From MGIIb-O5 sp036154155 (GTDB taxonomy: Archaea > Thermoplasmatota > Poseidoniia > Poseidoniales > Thalassarchaeaceae): 12,666 nt of DNA. The stretch is from contig JAYZLP010000045.1 in the NCBI GenBank assembly GCA_036154155.1, positions 1-12,666 of the forward strand. Direction: 5' to 3'. Below are positions 1-6,879 of this stretch, one piece after another (the stretch's first letter is position 1; the number at the start of each line of letters is the position of its first letter). A program made the position numbers and the translations under genes. The notes below the pieces were generated by a model. That model was not told the origin of the DNA, ran no database searches, and saw nothing but the letters and a program-made list of their open reading frames with translations.

Positions 1-1
1 A

Positions 2-97
2 CTGAGCCGTTTTATCCGGCCTGAGTCCATGCGTAGCGCTTATGAGGAGCCGGCAGGTCGCCGCGACGCTGAGGAATCATTGTGGATGACAGTCTGA
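2..97 (+). CDS. 3' end of an unidentified gene upstream of uS2 (partial)
   Basis: Reading frame 2 is open from the left edge and ends at a TGA at 95-97, giving 31 residues that begin LSRFIRPESM and end in SLWMTV. The other two plus frames stop at 22-24 and 3-5, so this is the only plus frame that could carry a gene tail into uS2. It would overlap the uS2 start by 16 nt, as is common in compact archaeal operons. In many archaea the gene before uS2 is enolase or an RNA polymerase small subunit. The residues visible here are too few and not distinctive enough to say which. It could also be chance open frame. Confidence 0.35.
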   Translation: MSRFIRPESMRSAYEEPAGRRDAEESLWMTV

Positions 98-696
98 GCC
101 CCCTAGTGCCTCTGGACATGTATGAGCTGCATGCAGTTCACATCGGAACCAACCAGAAGTCTGCCGACATGAAGCGCTTCTTGGACAGCTTCAGGCAGGA
201 CAGCAGTGGACTACACCACATTGACATCCGTCAGACCGATGCTCGCATAAGGACAGTGGCCAAGTTCCTATCCAACTACGACCCTAGCAGGATACTGGTT
301 GTCAGCGCAAGGCAGTACGGACAGAGGCCCGCACGCAAGTTTGCCGAGGCAATCGGCGCGAAGAGGATTGTTGGCAGGTTCATCCCCGGGACACTTACCA
401 ATCCAAGGCTCAGGACATACATTGAACCAGAGGTAATTCTAGTCACGGATCCAGCAGCGGACTCTCAGGCACTGTCAGAGGCTGTCAGCTCAGGACTGCC
501 CGTTGTCGGCATCTGCGACGCAAACAACAAGTTGCGCAACGTCGACCTTGTCCTCCCAGCGAACAATAAGGGTAGGAGATCCCTAGCTCTAATTTACTGG
601 CTCCTGTCAAGAGAGACCCTGAAGATTCGCGACTCAATCACCGACGCTGATTGGGAGAGGTCCCAGAACGTAGATGACTGGGAATCCTCATTCTAG
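82..696 (+). CDS. rps2: 30S ribosomal protein uS2 (archaeal type)
   Basis: This is small-subunit ribosomal protein uS2, which binds the 30S subunit between head and body. The 204 residues match the archaeal form in length and in landmark segments: AVHIGTNQKSADMKRFL near 18-34, the RQTD segment near 50, VSARQYGQRP near 74-83, GRFIPGTLTNP near 98-108, EPEVILVTDPAAD near 114-126, and NNKGRRSLALIYWLL near 161-175. It lacks the long coiled-coil insertion of bacterial S2. The C-terminus is a short acidic tail containing two tryptophans. The start is GTG at 82, preceded by GAGG at 71-74 with a 7-nt gap. An in-frame ATG at 118 would remove the first 12 residues and has no such site. It is probably co-transcribed with the gene whose tail lies at the left edge. 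The family call is secure. Confidence 0.96.
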   Translation: MDDSLSPLVPLDMYELHAVHIGTNQKSADMKRFLDSFRQDSSGLHHIDIRQTDARIRTVAKFLSNYDPSRILVVSARQYGQRPARKFAEAIGAKRIVGRFIPGTLTNPRLRTYIEPEVILVTDPAADSQALSEAVSSGLPVVGICDANNKLRNVDLVLPANNKGRRSLALIYWLLSRETLKIRDSITDADWERSQNVDDWESSF

Positions 697-733
697 GCCA
701 TTATCCACCGTTATTGGGTGTATTGTGATAACT

Positions 734-738
734 AGGAG
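734..738 (+). promoter_or_regulatory. Shine-Dalgarno site of the Dus gene
   Basis: AGGAG lies 9 nt before the ATG at 748, in the 51-nt gap after uS2. It fixes the start of the dihydrouridine synthase and shows that its mRNA has a leader, unlike several other genes here. No convincing TATA box was found in the gap, so read-through from the uS2 operon is likely. Confidence 0.7.
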
Positions 739-747
739 TTACTGCCC

Positions 748-1731
748 ATGCTCGTGAACGTCGAACAGGTCCCACTTTTCCTGGCTCCCATGGCAGGCGT
801 CACTGACCTGGCCTACCGATTACTTGCCAAAGAGTGCGGCGCAGACGTCACAGTCACAGAATTCACAGCCGCATCTGGATTGACACGCAGAAACACGTAC
901 TCATGGCTAAAGGTCGAGTCAGACCCACGGGAGAATCCGTTCATCCCCCAGATATTTGGTGGCGACATCGGAGAAATGGCGAAAACTGTGGAAATGCTAC
1001 ACGACAGAGCTGACGTAATCGACATCAATTTTGGATGTCCAGCACCCAAGGTCTGCAGAAATGATGCAGGGGCCGCGCTACTCAGGGACCCTGACAGGGT
1101 TGTCTCAATGGTCAGAGCCTGCATCGACGTGTCAGATGTCCCCATCACGGTAAAGATGAGATTGGGAACGGGAAGTGGAGAGAACACAGCCTTGGAGATA
1201 TCTCAGAGGCTAGAGAAAGAGGGCGTCGAGAGGATTTGCGTGCATGGCAGGACTCTGAGGCAGAGATACTCTGGCATTGCAGACTGGGAAGAAATACGTC
1301 AGATTTCAGAATCGGTCAACATACCCGTTGTGGCGAACGGAGATGTCGTCGATGCTAATTCAGCGATGTCATGCCTAGAATCGACTGGGGCATCTGGAAT
1401 AATGATCGGCAGGGGGGCTATCGGAAATCCAACAATATTCCATGAGATCAAGAGAGATCTTGGTTGGGTTGATTCCAAACCCCCCTGGGGGCATGAAGAC
1501 AAGTCTCTGGCTAGGAAGTGGTGCTGGGACCGGTATCTGGAACTCAGTGACGAAGTATATGGCCCCCAAGGAAGCAAGAATCTCAAGAGGCACGCTGTCT
1601 CCTTCACAAAGGGGCTCCATGGGGCCTCGGCAATGAGGGTCAGACTCCATTCGATCCAAGACAACAAGGAACTCGGCCTCGAGGTCAGCAACTATCTCGA
1701 AGGCCTCTCTAAGCTAGCAAATGTTGCCTAA
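748..1731 (+). CDS. dus: tRNA-dihydrouridine synthase (Dus family)
   Basis: This flavoenzyme reduces specific uridines in tRNA to dihydrouridine using FMN and NAD(P)H. The 327 residues show the family order. APMAGVTD at 13-20 is the start of the TIM barrel and FMN site. INFGCPAPKV holds the catalytic cysteine, Cys97, which acts as general acid. VKMRLG has the FMN/substrate lysine, Lys136. VHGRT is at 165-169, NGDV at 197-200, and GRGAIGNP, the phosphate-binding loop, at 221-228. A C-terminal helical tRNA-binding domain follows from about 240. The length is normal for the family. The start is set by AGGAG at 734-738. The gene follows uS2 on the same strand with a 51-nt gap, so both may belong to a translation-related unit. 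Its stop codon overlaps the convergent regulator gene by 4 nt. The target uridine cannot be told from sequence. Confidence 0.95.
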   Translation: MLVNVEQVPLFLAPMAGVTDLAYRLLAKECGADVTVTEFTAASGLTRRNTYSWLKVESDPRENPFIPQIFGGDIGEMAKTVEMLHDRADVIDINFGCPAPKVCRNDAGAALLRDPDRVVSMVRACIDVSDVPITVKMRLGTGSGENTALEISQRLEKEGVERICVHGRTLRQRYSGIADWEEIRQISESVNIPVVANGDVVDANSAMSCLESTGASGIMIGRGAIGNPTIFHEIKRDLGWVDSKPPWGHEDKSLARKWCWDRYLELSDEVYGPQGSKNLKRHAVSFTKGLHGASAMRVRLHSIQDNKELGLEVSNYLEGLSKLANVA

Positions 1732-2906
1732 TCGGCAAGCGCCTCATCAAGCCTCAAGGCTACGGTTCGAAGCCTTCTGAGAGTCCTATCCGCATTTCTC
1801 ATCACCCTTTCGGAGACAGTATCCCCGTCCCTCCCTGCGATTCTGAAGCCGTATGGCATCCTCCCTCCGAGGGTGTTCAGCAGAACTTTCTGAGTTTCGA
1901 GGGGGACTGATTCCAGAATCGACTGCACGCTCTCAATGTTCAGCGTCTTCTTTTTCGCCCCATTGACCAACTTCTTCGAAATGCCAACTTCAAGCCTGCC
2001 AAGCCCTCCCCTTGTCATCAACCACTCCTCGCCTCTGGCATCCAACTGCCTCATTACACCTAGGTAGACATCCTGTGCAATCCTATCCATCATGGGCACC
2101 CTCTCCACAATTCCCGCAGATCTCATCCTCTCTATCGCCCGACCCACTCTCGATCTGGTTTCTCCCACCTTGTCCGAAAGTGCTAGGACTGTTATTGCAG
2201 AAGTTCCATTCGCCAGCTCTTCAAGCACGATTCTTGCAATCCTGTCATCAGACCTAGCTCGATCTCCGGATAGGCCAAGGTCATTGACAAGCGAGTCTAA
2301 CCTATCAGCGCCGTCAACACTTGCACTAGGCTCAGCAATCATTATCCTGAATTCTGGAATCTCTTCCTCCATTGGAATCGACATCCGTTCGTCGGACTCC
2401 ACCACAAACCCCCCGAACTCCGACATCCTTAGTTTCAGAATTGCCTTTGCCTCGGCAGTCATTATTTCTACGGCAGCAGAGATTGACCCCCCTCTGAGCA
2501 CGTGAACATGCCATCTACCATCCGTCTCTGCCGAAACTAGTCCGGATTCCCTCAGCTTCACCAATTGATGATGTACGCCAGTTTGGGACAAGCCGGAGGC
2601 CTCCCCGAGCGATTTAGCGTCCCATCCTGCCAGGGGCTCCGAAAGAAGTGCCTCCCTCATCAGCCTGTGGAGCGCCCCTTGTGCCTCATCTAAGGTCCCA
2701 GACTCGCTTTTTCTGCGAACTAGGCCCATTGAATCGAGTATCCAGGACAGAAGAATGTCCGGGTCCTTGCTGCCCGTGGGCATCGGTAGTTCCACCAGCC
2801 TAATTCTGAACACGGAGCGGCCCCGGGAGAAGGGGTTCAAGAGAATTCGCCGTGATGCGTGCATTTTGGCATCATTAGAGCCCCAATTCGAATTAGCGGC
2901 TAGCAC
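1728..2906 (-). CDS. Soluble double winged-helix DNA-binding protein
   Basis: This is a probable transcription regulator with two winged-helix segments. The first lies at about 75-140, where LGEASGLSQTGVHHQLVKL looks like an ArsR/MarR-type helix-turn-helix followed by a wing (DGRWHVHVL). The second lies at about 222-285, with LSDKVGETRSRVGRAIERM as the candidate recognition segment. An Arg-rich helical segment (ADRTLRRLRTVALRLDEAL) ends the protein. No transmembrane stretch, cysteine cluster or ligand-binding domain is recognised. The 392-codon start is GTG at 2906, which overlaps the stop of the upstream gene by 7 nt and would allow coupled translation. ATG at 2864 is possible, and clear domain-like sequence begins only near residue 32, so the N-terminus is uncertain. 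The gene forms an operon with the membrane-anchored winged-helix gene before it. Target genes are unknown, and I do not recognise a named family. Confidence 0.75.
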   Translation of the reverse strand: MLAANSNWGSNDAKMHASRRILLNPFSRGRSVFRIRLVELPMPTGSKDPDILLSWILDSMGLVRRKSESGTLDEAQGALHRLMREALLSEPLAGWDAKSLGEASGLSQTGVHHQLVKLRESGLVSAETDGRWHVHVLRGGSISAAVEIMTAEAKAILKLRMSEFGGFVVESDERMSIPMEEEIPEFRIMIAEPSASVDGADRLDSLVNDLGLSGDRARSDDRIARIVLEELANGTSAITVLALSDKVGETRSRVGRAIERMRSAGIVERVPMMDRIAQDVYLGVMRQLDARGEEWLMTRGGLGRLEVGISKKLVNGAKKKTLNIESVQSILESVPLETQKVLLNTLGGRMPYGFRIAGRDGDTVSERVMRNADRTLRRLRTVALRLDEALAD

Positions 2907-3550
2907 TCTACTCTAATGTCCAGCCAAGGGTAGTCAACCTTCGATCCGCTAAGCCCGCTCAGGTGAGGTGCTAGGGACAGGCCACTTTGATTCAGAATCC
3001 CTCTGTCCCTGAGTACTGAGATGGCAGAGTGAACCGAAGCCCTCGATCTACCGAGATCACGAGCTAGCTGAGCCTGGGAGCTAGGGACATCCGACTTGGT
3101 CAGTCTCGCGACCACCACCCTCTGTACCTCTGATAGGCCAACAGGCATCATTGCGGCTGCTCTTCTCTCATCCTCGACCCCCGTTCCCTCCAGTATCTCG
3201 ATCTGGGCAGGAGCTCCCGCGTAATAGCACGTCCTCCCGTTAACAGGAACCACTGTCACTGAACCTTCCCTGGAAAGAATGTCCAGATGGTGCCGAAGGG
3301 TTCCATTGGCAGCTTCGAGGCTCCTCTGTAATTCTCTGAAGTGAATTCCGGGCGACCTTTCAAGTGTATTCAGGATCCTCCTCCTGAGCGGGTGCTCCCA
3401 ATCCCTCTCTCTGGGGGCGACCAGAGTTCCCTGTGCCGCGGGTACGAAGAAGGGGGAAATTGCACCTAGGCCAAGAACCGCACCAGCCATTGCGCCAATT
3501 GAATCAACTAACCAGGGATGGGATTTTCTCCACTGCCCAATTAGAGCCAT
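2900..3550 (-). CDS. Membrane-anchored double winged-helix regulator
   Basis: The 216-residue protein begins with a hydrophobic stretch at about 13-39 (LVDSIGAMAGAVLGLGAISP and on), long enough to cross the membrane once. Two winged-helix segments follow. One is at about 52-112, with HPLRRRILNTLERSPGIHF and then LEAANGTLRHHLDIL as an ArsR-like recognition region and a wing ending RTCYY. The other is at about 138-195, with LARDLGRSRASVHSAISVL. Euryarchaea are known to have many one-component regulators of this type, with a winged helix next to a membrane helix. The DNA-binding part must be cytoplasmic, so the N-terminus would face outward if there is one pass. The ATG at 3550 sits about 27 bp from a TATA-like TTAAAA, so the mRNA is probably leaderless. 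The downstream gene overlaps its end by 7 nt. A role in sensing membrane or envelope state is inference. Confidence 0.82.
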   Translation of the reverse strand: MALIGQWRKSHPWLVDSIGAMAGAVLGLGAISPFFVPAAQGTLVAPRERDWEHPLRRRILNTLERSPGIHFRELQRSLEAANGTLRHHLDILSREGSVTVVPVNGRTCYYAGAPAQIEILEGTGVEDERRAAAMMPVGLSEVQRVVVARLTKSDVPSSQAQLARDLGRSRASVHSAISVLRDRGILNQSGLSLAPHLSGLSGSKVDYPWLDIRVEC

Positions 3551-3574
3551 AGTACTGTTGGTCTACCTATGGGG

Positions 3575-3580
3575 TTTTAA
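3575..3580 (-). promoter_or_regulatory. TATA-like box of the membrane-anchored regulator
   Basis: On the minus strand TTAAAA is centred about 27 bp before the ATG at 3550. Archaeal TATA boxes lie about 26-27 bp before the transcription start, so transcription would begin at or within a base or two of the ATG. No Shine-Dalgarno site is present, in agreement with a leaderless mRNA. It lies in the 73-bp gap after the HxlR-type gene. Confidence 0.6.
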
Positions 3581-3623
3581 TCATGCGTCTACAAGTTCAC
3601 CAAATGCTCGTTATGCAAACGTG

Positions 3624-4082
3624 TCACTTAGGCCCGGTAATTCGCCCCTGGTGTATCTTCATGTAGGCCACGAGAGGACCAAGCAACCTTCCCGCCCTTC
3701 TGCCGTGTTCCGTGAGGCTATACTTCACCCTAACAGGCGGACCTTCCTCAACAACCCTCTGGACGAGACCATGGTCGACACAAGTAGTCAGCTTGTCTGA
3801 GAGGGTTCTGCTGCTGATTCCCCTGAGCAGCCCCCTCATCTCATTGAACCTCCTGTCTCCCGCAATGTACAGAGTCGCTAGGATCTCTGTGGTCCACCTA
3901 GAGCTGAAAACCGAGAAAGCGTCCACGGCTGCATCGACCTCCCAGCCGACATCGAACTCCTCGTCGTTATACTTCGCGAAAATCCTCCTGATGTCGCTAC
4001 CCTCGACCATAACATCGTCAATTGATCGTTGTACCTTGTTCACGTCCGTCTTAGTCAACCGTAGTGTGGAGTGGGCAGCCAT
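3624..4082 (-). CDS. HxlR-family winged-helix transcription regulator
   Basis: The 152-residue protein carries an HxlR-type winged helix at about 55-145. It has SSRWTTEILATLYIAGDRRF, then FNEMRGLLRGISSRTLSDKL as the recognition region, then a wing ending VKYSLTEHGRR, and a final helix at LLGPLVAYM. This order (RW..EIL..L, RF.E....GIS.RTLS..L, Y.LT..G) is characteristic of the family. HxlR proteins usually act as dimers and often control the gene divergent from their own. The N-terminal 55 residues are an unassigned extension. The start chosen is ATG at 4082. A TATA box at 4113-4120 lies between it and possible starts further upstream, such as 4142, so those starts would not be on the transcript. 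The redox cysteine of some HxlR proteins is not evident; Cys101 is the only cysteine. The divergent 53-aa gene is the obvious candidate target. Confidence 0.88.
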   Translation of the reverse strand: MAAHSTLRLTKTDVNKVQRSIDDVMVEGSDIRRIFAKYNDEEFDVGWEVDAAVDAFSVFSSRWTTEILATLYIAGDRRFNEMRGLLRGISSRTLSDKLTTCVDHGLVQRVVEEGPPVRVKYSLTEHGRRAGRLLGPLVAYMKIHQGRITGPK

Positions 4083-4112
4083 GTGAAACAGGTTGGCCAC
4101 AAGGTATCTAGT

Positions 4113-4120
4113 GTATAAAA
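4113..4120 (-). promoter_or_regulatory. TATA box of the HxlR-type gene
   Basis: TTTTATAC on the minus strand is a good archaeal TATA box. Its centre is about 34 bp before the ATG at 4082, predicting a leader of roughly 8 nt. It decides the start codon because an in-frame start at 4142 would be upstream of the promoter. Confidence 0.65.
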
Positions 4121-4154
4121 TGCACCTACGTGTAATCACCATAACCTATCCAAT

Positions 4155-4162
4155 CATATATG
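4155..4162 (+). promoter_or_regulatory. TATA box of the 53-aa gene
   Basis: CATATATG on the plus strand is centred about 56 bp before the ATG at 4215. This predicts a leader of about 30 nt that contains the AGGAGG site. It lies about 42 bp from the minus-strand TATA box of the HxlR-type gene, so a regulator bound between 4121 and 4154 could affect both promoters. Confidence 0.55.
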
Positions 4163-4201
4163 CGAGCTTGTTGGCTTGGTGTGAATACTGCACTAAGTAT
4201 T

Positions 4202-4207
4202 AGGAGG
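4202..4207 (+). promoter_or_regulatory. Perfect Shine-Dalgarno site of the 53-aa gene
   Basis: AGGAGG stands 7 nt before the ATG at 4215. A full consensus site at normal spacing is the main evidence that the short reading frame after it is a real gene. Confidence 0.75.
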
Positions 4208-4214
4208 AAACCAA

Positions 4215-4376
4215 ATGGATAGATTTCTGGAGAATTGGATAGACGAGACGATTGACAGCAACGAGGCAAAGATGGAAGTAAAGATCTCTAGGGTTAGGGT
4301 TAGAGACATCATCTATGCATTTATTGCAAATTATAGATCTCCCGCCTGGTCACAGTCCCCATCAAGAAGCATGTAG
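4215..4376 (+). CDS. Small 53-aa protein of unknown function
   Basis: This short gene starts MDRFLENWID and ends SPSRSM, and I do not recognise a family. Three things support it. There is a perfect AGGAGG 7 nt before the ATG and a CATATATG TATA box at suitable distance. The reading frame also fills the gap up to the convergent zinc-ribbon gene, whose stop lies one base beyond this stop. The N-terminal 20 residues are acidic (net negative, with D, E and W), and the middle is basic and beta/helix-like (KISRVRVRDIIYAFIANY). It has no signal peptide, no clear membrane span and no cysteine. It is divergent from the HxlR-type regulator, which suggests that the regulator controls it. A small cytoplasmic effector, an antitoxin-like protein or a regulator partner are all possible; none is shown by the sequence. 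Confidence 0.6.
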   Translation: MDRFLENWIDETIDSNEAKMEVKISRVRVRDIIYAFIANYRSPAWSQSPSRSM

Positions 4377-4377
4377 C

Positions 4378-4686
4378 TCAGATGAAGATGTAGTATCCTG
4401 CAAATGCTAGGATCAGGAAAAGAAGAGCCCTGCCTAGGCTCTGCTCGAACTGTCCCGACGTAAGTCCAACCTTGGGCTGCTGCGACTTAGGCAACGGCCT
4501 GTGGCATTCCGGGCAGTATTTCTTGGTATAATGACGCTCGTCTTTGACAACGAAGCCAGGATGTGGTCCCCCCCCTCCTGATCCGCCCCCAGCTGGACCA
4601 CCATATCCAACTGGAACGTCCTCTTTCCCTCGTTCTTCATTGGGGCTGTCGCCAGCCCAACCACAATGTGGACATCCGTATTCCAT
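4378..4686 (-). CDS. Tail-anchored zinc-ribbon protein
   Basis: This 102-residue protein has two CxxC knuckles, Cys5/Cys8 (YGCPHCGW) and Cys58/Cys61 (YCPECHRP). They are separated by a charged stretch and a glycine-rich linker (about 29-42), and together could bind one zinc ion. The last 18 or so residues (about 85-102, ALLFLILAFAGYYIFI) form a C-terminal membrane anchor, so the zinc ribbon would face the cytoplasm. Similar small zinc-ribbon/membrane proteins are common in archaea, mostly without known function. The gene follows the bifunctional beta-oxidation gene by 34 nt on the same strand and may be co-transcribed. A weak TATA-like GAATAC, about 25 bp before its ATG, could also give a leaderless transcript. 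No Shine-Dalgarno site is evident. A link to lipid metabolism is inference from position only. Confidence 0.78.
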   Translation of the reverse strand: MEYGCPHCGWAGDSPNEERGKEDVPVGYGGPAGGGSGGGGPHPGFVVKDERHYTKKYCPECHRPLPKSQQPKVGLTSGQFEQSLGRALLFLILAFAGYYIFI

Positions 4687-4720
4687 GATAGTCCAGTTAC
4701 GATGTCAGTATTCAGTCTTC

Positions 4721-6784
4721 TCACTTGCCAACATACTCTGGCTTGCGACCTTCGATCAGTGCCGATAGCCCCTCAAGGGCATCCGCAGTTCCGAAAATCT
4801 CCTCAAGTCCTTCTAGCTCCTTTGAAAGCCCTTCATCCAAGTCATCACCTGTTCTGACTGCCTCGTCGAGAAGGCGACTCGCCATTCGTAAAGCTACTGG
4901 GGCACAACGAGAAAGGAGCTTGAGTTGCCTTCCGACGGCCTTGTCGTTCGGATCGAAACCATCCGGGCACTCTCCAGACGAGATTGAATCCATATTTGGG
5001 CCCGAAAAGAAAGATGAAGCAAAGGCAACAACTGGGCTGGACTCATCGCTGGGACTGCCCGGATATTTGTTCTCTGGCTTTGTCCCCAATAATGAGAGGA
5101 TAGTGGAGTCCACCTCCGAGGGGTCAACCAGGTGGGTTACCAGGCCCAATGCTCTGGCAGTAGAGGCATCGAGGAAATTACCAGCCAGAACTGAATATCT
5201 GGCGCACTCTATGCCACAAATCCGGGTCGTCCTCTGAGTCCCGCCGAGACCGGGGTAAATTCCAATCCCCGTCTCTGGGAAGCGGAATTGAGTCCTCTTT
5301 GTTCCTATTCTGTAGTCACAGGCCAGAGCCAGTTCAAGACCCCCTCCCAGTGCTAGTCCCGTAGTTAGGGCGATGGTGGTTTTCTCGCTTCGTTCCAGTT
5401 TGTCAAGAACCTCGTGGCCATTTGCTGTGAAATCGTAAATTTCTCTGAAAGAATCCGCCCTTAGCTTGTCGACAAAGAACTTCACGTCGGCACCGGCAAC
5501 GAATGCCTTCCCAGCACCCTCTAGGATAATCGTGGAAACCTCATCCATAGAATTCAGATTGTCCAGACAGTCTCCCAGTTGGTTGACCAGAGTCACGTTC
5601 AGGGCATTCATCGCCTCGGGCCTATTCAGCCTCACCATGGCGACCCCTTCCGAGACTTCAACATCGACGTATGAGAATTTGAAGGCGCCATCCTGCTCCT
5701 TGAACCAAGTCGGTAACTCTAGATCCGCTAGATCGGAATATGATGAGGCCATCTCAATCGCTTCTCCTATCCCGATCTTGTTGGCGATCTCGAAGGGCCC
5801 CATTGCCCATCTGAGACCCACTTTGGCGCCCCTGTCAACGTCTTCCATGGAGCAGACCTCCTCTTCCACGATCTGTGCTGCGACTGAGAAAACCTGGCCT
5901 AGCAAGCGCTCACGGATTATCTCAGCAGACTCGTCATCGCAATCCCCCTCCTCGTCTATTTCCCACATTTCGCCTGATTCTACCAGAGAACGAAGACTCG
6001 CAGCCCCCCTGAATCTCTCAACTCCTAGTTGTTCTGAAAGGTAGTCAGTGGAGTGAAGGGCTATGGGCGGTCCAGTCAGATTCATGAGCGCGAATGGCCC
6101 CATTCCTATTCTGAAAGCCGAGCGCGCGACAGCGTCAATTTGAGCCGTTGTGCCAACCCCTTCCTCCAAGAGAAGGCAGGCCTCGTTAAGCCAGGGGACA
6201 AAGAAGCGGTTGACGACGAAACCCGGCCTGTCTTTGCAGATGATTACGACTTTGCCCATGGTTTTGCAGTATTGCTCAACCGCTCGAATGGAGTCGGAAG
6301 ACGTAGTCTCAGCGGGAATGATCTCGATTAGCCTGTTCTTGGCTGGGTGGTAGAAGAAGTGAAGTCCAACAAAACGATCAGGACGCCCTGTCGCCATGGC
6401 CAGATCGTTCACCGAGAGAGATGAAGTGTTGCTGGCGAGTATGGTGTGCTCATCGCAGACATCGTCGAGAATCCCGAAAACCTCAGTCTTGATGCCAAAG
6501 TCCTCGAAAACCGCTTCAATGACTAAGTCAGTACCGGGGTCAACATTGCCAGTTCCAACGACCCCCCTAATCCTGCTCTTGATTTGCTCGACCCTTTCCG
6601 GCTTGAAAATCCTGCGCTCAACGGCCTCTGAAAGGAACCCCGAGACAATCTCATGACCCCTATTGACCCATTTCTCCTCACGGTCCACCATCTGTACTTC
6701 GAAATCCTCCTGCGCGCTCTTCTGCGCAATACCGGAACCCATGTTCCCCGCACCGATAACTGCCACTTTCTCTATGGGTCGCAT
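4721..6784 (-). CDS. Bifunctional 3-hydroxyacyl-CoA dehydrogenase / enoyl-CoA hydratase
   Basis: This soluble enzyme fuses two steps of fatty acid beta-oxidation: hydration of enoyl-CoA and NAD-dependent oxidation of 3-hydroxyacyl-CoA. In the 687-residue protein, the N-terminal Rossmann domain has GAGNMG at 11-16. The dehydrogenase dyad His142 and Glu154 sits in GLHFFYHP...LIEII, with the same 12-residue spacing as in human HADH. KDRPGFVVNR (184-193) and MGPF motifs mark the dimerisation domain, and a second copy of that domain ends near 360. The crotonase part starts near 375, with oxyanion-hole segments FVAGADV and LALGGG. Its catalytic Glu484 and Glu504 are spaced 20 apart, as in rat enoyl-CoA hydratase. 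It ends with the typical ALIEGRKPEYVGK. This N-dehydrogenase/C-hydratase order is known in archaea such as Metallosphaera, where it also serves crotonyl-CoA conversion. The ATG at 6784 is chosen over GTG at 6862 because family proteins begin a few residues before the Rossmann motif. Confidence 0.95.
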   Translation of the reverse strand: MRPIEKVAVIGAGNMGSGIAQKSAQEDFEVQMVDREEKWVNRGHEIVSGFLSEAVERRIFKPERVEQIKSRIRGVVGTGNVDPGTDLVIEAVFEDFGIKTEVFGILDDVCDEHTILASNTSSLSVNDLAMATGRPDRFVGLHFFYHPAKNRLIEIIPAETTSSDSIRAVEQYCKTMGKVVIICKDRPGFVVNRFFVPWLNEACLLLEEGVGTTAQIDAVARSAFRIGMGPFALMNLTGPPIALHSTDYLSEQLGVERFRGAASLRSLVESGEMWEIDEEGDCDDESAEIIRERLLGQVFSVAAQIVEEEVCSMEDVDRGAKVGLRWAMGPFEIANKIGIGEAIEMASSYSDLADLELPTWFKEQDGAFKFSYVDVEVSEGVAMVRLNRPEAMNALNVTLVNQLGDCLDNLNSMDEVSTIILEGAGKAFVAGADVKFFVDKLRADSFREIYDFTANGHEVLDKLERSEKTTIALTTGLALGGGLELALACDYRIGTKRTQFRFPETGIGIYPGLGGTQRTTRICGIECARYSVLAGNFLDASTARALGLVTHLVDPSEVDSTILSLLGTKPENKYPGSPSDESSPVVAFASSFFSGPNMDSISSGECPDGFDPNDKAVGRQLKLLSRCAPVALRMASRLLDEAVRTGDDLDEGLSKELEGLEEIFGTADALEGLSALIEGRKPEYVGK

Positions 6785-6848
6785 GCATCGCCCACAAGTG
6801 TTCAATCCATGAATGCAACGGAAGAATGGTAGCCGTGTTCCATCAGCA

Positions 6849-6856
6849 ACATATTC
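6849..6856 (+). promoter_or_regulatory. TATA-like box of the three-gene envelope operon
   Basis: ACATATTC is centred about 27 bp before the ATG at 6880, where transcription would start if the mRNA is leaderless. There is no Shine-Dalgarno site before 6880, and an earlier ATG at 6826 lies upstream of the box. This supports starting the protein at MMRRGF, which also gives a normal signal peptide. No convincing promoter was seen for the divergent gene starting at 6784. Confidence 0.55.
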
Positions 6857-6879
6857 AGACACCTCCCCTATCCCGAGTT

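Noticed and set aside
3558..3800. Plus-strand open frame of 80 codons.
   Set aside because: It lies mostly opposite the HxlR-type gene, has no start signals and its product has no recognisable domain.
4127..4134. TACGTGTA as a possible operator for the HxlR-type regulator.
   Set aside because: The arms are only three bases long, so it is no better than chance without conservation data.
4289..4303. Telomere-like TAGGGTTAGGGTTAG.
   Set aside because: Only two repeat units, and they fall inside the 53-aa gene where they encode RVRV; most likely chance.
5466..6044. Long plus-strand open frame of 192 codons, with others at 4725-5237 and 6396-6656.
   Set aside because: All lie opposite the dehydrogenase/hydratase gene, whose motifs are certain. 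Their products are low-complexity and Ser-rich, as expected for the antisense of a GC-biased gene.
6826..6879. Earlier start at 6826 for the large surface protein, and GTG 6862 for the divergent enzyme.
   Set aside because: The 6826 start puts 18 polar residues before the signal peptide and lies upstream of the TATA-like box. The 6862 start adds 26 residues before the Rossmann motif. Using both would make the two divergent genes overlap.
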